34,035 bases of DNA. Origin: Sporolactobacillus inulinus. GTDB taxonomy: Bacteria; Bacillota; Bacilli; Bacillales; Sporolactobacillaceae. The stretch covers positions 1-34,035 of the forward strand of contig NZ_BJMS01000037.1 in NCBI RefSeq assembly GCF_006539285.1, read 5' to 3'. The notes beneath the pieces were generated by a model, which was not told the origin of the DNA, did no database searches, and worked only from the letters and a program-made list of their open reading frames with translations. The position numbers were made by a program, and so were the translations under genes. Positions 32,311 through 34,035 of the stretch are shown piece by piece (positions within the stretch are counted from its first letter, which is position 1; every line of letters begins with the position of its first letter).

Positions 32311-32594
32311 TTTATTTTGCTTTGTTATTAATTACATTATACACATTTTTGCAGTAATTATCATGGGTATTGATTTGCTTTTAGTAGTTCTTCTTGAGTC
32401 GATCTTTAAACTTAGTAAATGCCTGGCGTAATTCGTTACGATGCTTTATGAAACGATTCTCATTTTGGTTTTCAAGGGGCAATTGAACACAAATATTCAA
32501 CAGTAACAATTAGCGACAACAACCTGTGGTTTGCTCACAATGTCATCCGCTGCCGATTTCACATTCAGGTTATAGCCGATTGTATCTATTATGC
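32311..32594. other. Gap upstream of padR, no gene identified
   Basis: No complete gene. On the minus strand about 38 codons (ending NELRQAFTKFKDRLKKNY, stop near 32377) stay open but have no start or ribosome binding site; this could be a gene remnant that I do not recognise. Confidence 0.35.
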
Positions 32595-32623
32595 TTTACA
32601 AAATAGCTGGGTTCCTCTACAAT
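32595..32623 (+). promoter_or_regulatory. Promoter of padR
   Basis: TTTACA (32595-32600), 17-nt spacer, TACAAT (32618-32623). The ATG at 32591 overlaps the -35, ruling it out as the padR start. Confidence 0.75.
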
Positions 32624-32674
32624 GAAAACAGCACTAGTAGGTATTACATTATAGGCGAAGTCAGGTGTGATCCT

Positions 32675-33010
32675 GTGAAACAAACGCAATTATTAAAAGG
32701 TGTTCTTGAAGGATGCGTCCTTCTCATTGTCTCAGACGATGAAGTATACGGTTATGAACTGGTTCAGAAATTAAGAAACTATGGCTTTACAGAAATTACA
32801 GCTGGAACCGTTTATCCGCTATTACAAAAATTAGAAAAGAAGGATTATCTTTCAAGCAGAATGAAGCCTTCGCCGGATGGTCCGGATCGAAAGTATTACC
32901 AGATCACTTCTGAAGGAATGAATCATTGCCGGGACTTTATGAACCAATGGGAACAGCTTGTATCCAATGTCAATCATCTGATTCGTATAAAAGGAGGCAG
33001 ACGACCATGA
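32675..33010 (+). CDS. PadR-family transcriptional regulator
   Basis: A 111-residue winged-helix repressor. The PadR domain fills the protein: LLKGVLEGCVLLIVSDDEVYGYELVQKL, the recognition part FTEITAGTVYPLLQKLEKKDYL, the wing SPDGPDRKYYQIT, and a C-terminal dimer helix. I chose GTG at 32675 with GGTG about 8 nt upstream and the promoter just before; a longer frame from 32591 would start inside the promoter. Its stop overlaps the next start (ATGA). PadR repressors often control the adjacent membrane protein gene and themselves; the inducer is unknown. Confidence 0.88.
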   Translation: MKQTQLLKGVLEGCVLLIVSDDEVYGYELVQKLRNYGFTEITAGTVYPLLQKLEKKDYLSSRMKPSPDGPDRKYYQITSEGMNHCRDFMNQWEQLVSNVNHLIRIKGGRRP

Positions 33011-33855
33011 GTAAGAATAATCCTACCGTTGAAGCTTTGGTGAAGCAGAATAATCAGTTGCGTGACGAACTGTTGGAAGAGAACAAGTCGTATTATGAGG
33101 ATTTGCTTACGTATATCCGTACTGCCGGATTATTTTATGATGATCTCGAAGTTGAACGTCTCTTAATGCAGATTTTGCAGGATATCCTTTCTGCGCAACA
33201 TGACGGACAATCGGCTGAAGCATTTTTTGGAAAAAGTCCTCAGAAAGCCGCTGATGCGTTGATCCATAATCTTGGGAAAGCCAGCTGGAAAGAAATTCTG
33301 AAACTGACCGGAATAATTTTCGGTATCAGCTCATTTTTTGAGCTCCTGAACGCCTTGACTCTTCCCGGAAAAGGGATCAATTTTCTTGTGCTCATGCTGA
33401 ACGGCTTGTTGAGCTTCATCGTTATCGGGATCGTTTTTTATGGCCTGCACAGAAGTATTTATACAAAAATGATTAAGAACAAAGTACTTTCGTTCCTGGT
33501 TCTCTGGTTGGCTTGCATGCTCATTATCGGTTTATTTGTCCTAATCCATGTCCTGACGCCTCCCCTGCTTACGCTCTATTTAGCGAGCCCAGTCGGCATT
33601 CTGATGATCACGATTTTGCTCGTCGGGCTAACGATCGCGGCCCTACGTCGCAACAAGGAAGACAGAAAAATCTGGTGGTCATTTCTGCCTCCAGTCTATA
33701 TTATGGGTCTGATTGGAATCCTTTCCAGACTGCCGCTAACTGAAGACTGGTTAGCGAGCAGCAATGGACGAATCACTGCGGCTGTTTGCATCGGGTTCGG
33801 ACTCATTCTCAATTGGGTGATCACCTATGTCAACATAAGGGCGGAAAAAGAGTAA
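33007..33855 (+). CDS. DUF1129-like membrane protein, PadR partner
   Basis: A 282-residue protein. The first 100 residues are soluble and mostly helical (for example LLEENKSYYEDLLTYIRTAG and FFGKSPQKAADALIHNLGK). About six membrane helices follow from residue 100 to 275. This soluble-plus-membrane layout, with YxxxLxxYIR and a PxxxAxxL region, recalls DUF1129/DUF1048-type proteins commonly encoded after padR in Firmicutes. ATG at 33007 with GGAGG 7-8 nt upstream; it overlaps the padR stop by 3 nt, so translation is coupled. Function unknown; envelope-stress or drug-response roles are suggested only by such operons elsewhere. Confidence 0.8.
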   Translation: MSKNNPTVEALVKQNNQLRDELLEENKSYYEDLLTYIRTAGLFYDDLEVERLLMQILQDILSAQHDGQSAEAFFGKSPQKAADALIHNLGKASWKEILKLTGIIFGISSFFELLNALTLPGKGINFLVLMLNGLLSFIVIGIVFYGLHRSIYTKMIKNKVLSFLVLWLACMLIIGLFVLIHVLTPPLLTLYLASPVGILMITILLVGLTIAALRRNKEDRKIWWSFLPPVYIMGLIGILSRLPLTEDWLASSNGRITAAVCIGFGLILNWVITYVNIRAEKE

Positions 33856-33879
33856 CCTGGTCCCTATCATTTGCAGCGA

Positions 33880-33899
33880 TTAATCAAACGTTTGATTAA
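33880..33899. promoter_or_regulatory. Perfect 20-nt palindrome, possible operator
   Basis: TTAATCAAACGTTTGATTAA, 25 nt after the membrane protein stop. It may be an operator for a gene beyond the window edge. Confidence 0.5.
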
Positions 33900-33941
33900 A
33901 ATAATCGTGCCCCAGTTTCCCATATTGATTAGAAAATTTAG

Positions 33942-33962
33942 AAAAACCAAGCTGTGCTTGGT
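33942..33962 (-). terminator. Terminator for a minus-strand gene beyond the window
   Basis: On the minus strand ACCAAGC-ACA-GCTTGGT is followed by a TTTTTC run (counting the last stem T). No gene is visible between here and the window end at 34035. Confidence 0.6.
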
Positions 33963-34035
33963 CCTTAATCTCCATCCATGTGTGATGGGCTCATGTCTTT
34001 TCGGTGCTGAATCGTCGCTTCGGTTACTCGCTTGC

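Noticed and set aside
32591-32674. Longer N-terminus for PadR from ATG 32591
   Set aside because: The ATG overlaps the -35 of a good promoter and the extra 28 residues are not part of a PadR domain.

Overview
The window looks like the chromosome of a low-to-moderate GC Gram-positive bacterium of the Bacillales. The evidence is strong AGGAGG-type ribosome binding sites, TTGACA/TATAAT promoters with 17-nt spacers, a c-di-AMP riboswitch ahead of kup, CadC/CadA, an aspartokinase of the YclM type and a YueD-like reductase. A Sporolactobacillus-like organism fits best, but this is an inference from gene style, not a phylogeny. I saw no rRNA, tRNA, CRISPR array or prophage.

Layout. 0.1-6.6 kb (minus strand): aspartokinase with a structured leader, a YueD-like reductase and an aminotransferase, a Vga-type ABC-F protein behind an attenuator leader, and a hexapeptide acetyltransferase. 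6.9-10.2 kb: a serine dehydratase fragment, an M20 amidohydrolase, and two VIT-family metal transporters with Fur-like boxes upstream. 10.5-14 kb: a candidate structured small RNA, small membrane proteins, a GNAT acetyltransferase, and a decayed patch (frameshifted DUF6176-like gene; an unknown gene with a nonsense codon cut by an IS200-type transposase). 14.4-16 kb (plus strand): hcp with an FNR-like site.

16.1-23.2 kb is the most interesting part. One minus-strand operon of eight genes encodes a pyrroline-5-carboxylate-reductase-like enzyme, a VOC protein, a polar-amino-acid (cystine-type) ABC importer in four genes, an SDR dehydrogenase, and a UROD-fold methyltransferase with an H-x-C...C zinc signature. 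It is preceded by a good promoter, a 33-codon reading frame that is very rich in Met and Cys codons, and a strong intrinsic terminator before the first gene. This is the expected layout of leader-peptide attenuation responding to sulfur amino acids. Together it suggests a sulfur-amino-acid or S-methyl-compound uptake and conversion operon.

23.4-34 kb: an amino acid permease with its own leader terminator, kup under a c-di-AMP riboswitch, a Ser-rich lipoprotein, a tyrosine phosphatase, a cadCA efflux operon with clear operators, a holin-like toxin whose start codon appears mutated, and a padR gene translationally overlapping a DUF1129-like membrane protein gene. RNA-level control recurs throughout: at least four genes or operons have a terminator between promoter and start codon.
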